From Eubacterium sp. (GTDB lineage: Bacteria > Bacillota > Clostridia > Lachnospirales > Lachnospiraceae), in the NCBI GenBank assembly GCA_021769425.1, contig JAETSX010000009.1, positions 1 through 64,000 of the forward strand: a DNA stretch of 64,000 nt, given 5' to 3'. Below, piece by piece: positions 62,173-64,000 of the stretch. Both the position numbers and the translations under genes were made by a program. The notes under the pieces are model-generated. The model had not been told where the DNA came from, searched no databases, and saw nothing but the letters and a program-made list of their open reading frames with translations. Within the stretch, counting starts at the first letter, position 1. Each line of letters opens with the position of its first letter.

Positions 62173-63030
62173 TTAATAAATCAGCCGGACGCCATTCTCT
62201 TCACAATATCTGATCCAGATATCCCCCGGCTTTCTGTCTGTAATAATATAGTTCACGCTTTTTAAGTCTGTCAGGCATACAAAGGCAGTCTGGTCAAACT
62301 TGGAATGATCCACAAGAAGCGCCACTTCCTCTGCCTGTTCCAGCATCACCTTTTTGATTTCCGCCTCACTCTCGTTGGAATCCAGTACACCCTTTTCAAT
62401 ATTCACGCTCTTACAGCTTATCAGCGCGAGACGTACATTGTATTTGGTAATATTCGTCTTTGCGAGCTGCCCCTGCAACGACAGGGATTTCTTGTTAAAT
62501 TCTCCGCCTGTCGAAATAATGTTAAAAGAAGACTGCTGAAATTCCCGAAACACCTCTGTGGAATTCGTCACTATTGTCACGTCCCGGTTGTCTGGTATCA
62601 GCTTCAGCGCCTCGGCGACAGTAGTGCTGGAGTCTGCGATAATTGTATTCTTTCCCTCCAGCAATGCGGCAGCCTTACGGGCAATCTCCTGCTTTTCCTT
62701 CAAATGCTTTGTCAGCCTCTTATAAAAATGAACGTTTTCCTTCTGAACATCTGCATTCCAAATCGCACCGCCATGTATTCTTGTCACGACGCCTTCCAGT
62801 TCCAGCTTATCCAGATCTCGCCGGATCGTCTCCTCCGTGACAGAGCACTGCAGGCTTAACTCCGCCACCGAAACTTTCTTTACATTCTGGATATGCTGTC
62901 TGATTACCATCAGTCTTTCTTTACTCGACATGCTTTCTTCCCTTTCCTCTTCCTCAGTACCAGAGATTTCTTCCTCTAATAGTATACCAATCTCTTTGGT
63001 ATTTGCAAGGGTTTTTTCCTTTGAAAGCAT
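62173..63030 (-). CDS. DeoR-family transcriptional regulator
   Basis: Repressor with an N-terminal DeoR helix-turn-helix (KERLMVIRQHIQNVKKVSVAELSLQCSVTEETIRRDLDKLELEGVVTRIHGGAI) and a C-terminal ribose-isomerase-like effector domain (TIIADSSTTVAEAL, TIVTNSTEVF, ISTGGEFNKKSLSLQG, VALLVDHSKFDQTAFVC) that usually binds a phosphorylated sugar. ATG 63030 has AAAGGAGAT just upstream and gives a 33-residue acidic extension before the helix; a second candidate start at 62931 follows GGGAAG. It lies between an aldo/keto reductase and the DAACS gene, all on the minus strand. Confidence 0.92.
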   Translation of the reverse strand: MLSKEKTLANTKEIGILLEEEISGTEEEEREESMSSKERLMVIRQHIQNVKKVSVAELSLQCSVTEETIRRDLDKLELEGVVTRIHGGAIWNADVQKENVHFYKRLTKHLKEKQEIARKAAALLEGKNTIIADSSTTVAEALKLIPDNRDVTIVTNSTEVFREFQQSSFNIISTGGEFNKKSLSLQGQLAKTNITKYNVRLALISCKSVNIEKGVLDSNESEAEIKKVMLEQAEEVALLVDHSKFDQTAFVCLTDLKSVNYIITDRKPGDIWIRYCEENGVRLIY

Positions 63031-63117
63031 ATTTATCTCCTTTGAAACACATACTTTTGCCTAAAAACACACATTGTAACAGCTTTGGAAGACACACAGG
63101 CAAGGCTTATCATACCG

Positions 63118-63138
63118 GCCCGGGCGGATCGCCCGGGC
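63118..63138 (-). terminator. GC-rich hairpin after the aldo/keto reductase gene
   Basis: GCCCGGGCG and CGCCCGGGC with a 3-nt loop, 31 bp past the stop. The stem is strong but no T-run follows on the minus strand, so termination efficiency is uncertain. Confidence 0.55.
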
Positions 63139-63168
63139 TTGATTGAGTAAAGAAACTGTCCTTAATGA

Positions 63169-64000
63169 TTATTTTTCAAGGTCCTCAGCCAGTTTCCGCA
63201 TATATGCTACGTCCTCCGGCTCCAATTCTAATTCTGCTGATTTGATATTCTCATCAATCTGAGCCACTGTGGTAGCTCCGCTTAACAGATTGATGAATTC
63301 GCCCTGGGCAAGAATCCATGCAAGAGCCAGGTTAGCAACCGTGCAGTCGTATTTCTCGCAAAGAGGTTTCCATGCATCCATCATGTCCATAGCCTTCTGC
63401 ATGTTCTCCGGCTGGAACCATTTCTTAGGTATCTGTGCCCCTACCGGCTTATAATCTCTGGGAAGGGCTCCGCTTAACAGACCCATTTCCAATGGAGAAT
63501 ATGCCTGGATTGTCACATTGTTTTCCTTGCAGACCGGAAGCAGCTCTTCTTCAATTCCCCGATCCAGGATGCTGTATTTTGCCTGAACGATATCCAGAGA
63601 ACCATATTTCAGGTATTCCTTAATGTGGTTTACATCCACATTAGCTGCACCGATTGCACGGATTTTGCCCTTCGCTTTCAGGTCATTGAGCGCTTCCATT
63701 GTTTCTGAGATGGGGGTAAAATACGGCTCCACTGCCTGCCAGTGAGTCATATAAACGTCAATATAGTCTGTGCCAAGTCTCTCTAAGCTCTGATCAATCT
63801 CTTCCAGGATGGATTCTTTGGAAAGGTTTTTATAAAGCTGTGTATCTCCCACCTTGTTAAACAGGCTTCCCTTTCTGTCATTCCAGATAATTCCGCACTT
63901 TGTAATGATAACCACATCTTCACGGTTCATCCCTTCCAGCGCTTTTCCCACAATCTTTTCACTGTTTCCGAAGTTGTATCCCGGAGCGGTGTCAATCAGA
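63169..64000 (-). CDS. Aldo/keto reductase (partial, runs off the right edge)
   Basis: NADPH-dependent oxidoreductase of the AKR superfamily. The visible part runs from LIDTAPGYNFGNSEKIVGKAL (active-site Asp and Tyr region) through VVIITKCGI with the conserved Lys, YIDVYMTHWQ with the catalytic His, IGAANVDVNHIKEYLKY, QAKYSILDRGIEEELLPVC and the C-terminal LLSGATTVAQIDENIKS. About 277 residues are present; the first 45 or so, with strand 1 of the barrel, lie beyond the window. The physiological substrate is unknown. Confidence 0.92.
   Translation of the reverse strand, partial: LIDTAPGYNFGNSEKIVGKALEGMNREDVVIITKCGIIWNDRKGSLFNKVGDTQLYKNLSKESILEEIDQSLERLGTDYIDVYMTHWQAVEPYFTPISETMEALNDLKAKGKIRAIGAANVDVNHIKEYLKYGSLDIVQAKYSILDRGIEEELLPVCKENNVTIQAYSPLEMGLLSGALPRDYKPVGAQIPKKWFQPENMQKAMDMMDAWKPLCEKYDCTVANLALAWILAQGEFINLLSGATTVAQIDENIKSAELELEPEDVAYMRKLAEDLEK

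Overview
The window (about 45-48% GC) looks like a chromosomal segment of a motile, gut-type Clostridia, most likely a Lachnospiraceae member. The evidence is a very long flagellin next to csrA, a choloylglycine hydrolase, S-box control, gene content with Lachnospiraceae-type relatives, and many dispersed intergenic repeats. No rRNA, tRNA, CRISPR array, prophage or insertion sequence was recognised.

Layout. 1-520: the leader of a gene lying left of the window (SAM-I riboswitch plus terminator, minus strand), then the flagellin terminator. 527-5202: flagellin, csrA, and a divergent HD-GYP c-di-GMP phosphodiesterase. 5390-12005: cell-envelope and housekeeping genes (murA, prcB-like lipoprotein, plsC, murF, ddl, hpf). 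12291-17848: SDR reductase, two XRE paralogues, glpP, a CsoR-like repressor with a histidine-repeat tail, greA, and a degenerate two-component pair. 18180-22641: a complete yfhO-gtrA-gtrB operon for surface-polymer glycosylation. 22824-31744: chemoreceptor, small alarmone synthetase, MocR regulator, DUF1015, nth, PepSY lipoprotein, iron-type alcohol dehydrogenase. 32122-48784: a minus-strand carbohydrate locus reading from a 1,490-residue secreted enzyme through a YesM/YesN two-component pair, a CUT1 ABC importer without its ATPase, beta-phosphoglucomutase, a frameshifted GH65 phosphorylase, and finally cardiolipin synthase. 49303-54557: an AT-richer accessory patch with an HTH-fused cytosine methyltransferase, vsr, a MerR/TipAS regulator, gene debris and small XRE-like genes. 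54781-64000: gdhA, a solitary adenine methyltransferase, a membrane protein, bile-salt-hydrolase-type enzyme, a DAACS symporter, a DeoR regulator and a partial aldo/keto reductase.

How the genes may work together. The carbohydrate locus reads as one pathway: outside the cell the large enzyme trims a glycan; YesM/YesN senses the product; the binding protein and permeases import an oligosaccharide; GH65 would phosphorolyse it to beta-glucose-1-phosphate; PgmB converts that to glucose-6-phosphate. In this sequence the GH65 gene carries a one-base deletion. CsrA sits upstream of flagellin, whose leader contains a hairpin presenting a GGA motif, as expected for CsrA control.

The most unusual feature is repetition. 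Three families of intergenic dyad elements recur through the window. Separately, at several gene 3' ends (ddl, the mocR gene, a sugar permease gene, an XRE gene) the last tens of bases of the gene, including the stop region, are tandemly duplicated downstream and are decaying. In-frame short tandem repeats also occur in several proteins (YfhO, CsoR-like, PepSY lipoprotein, flagellin).
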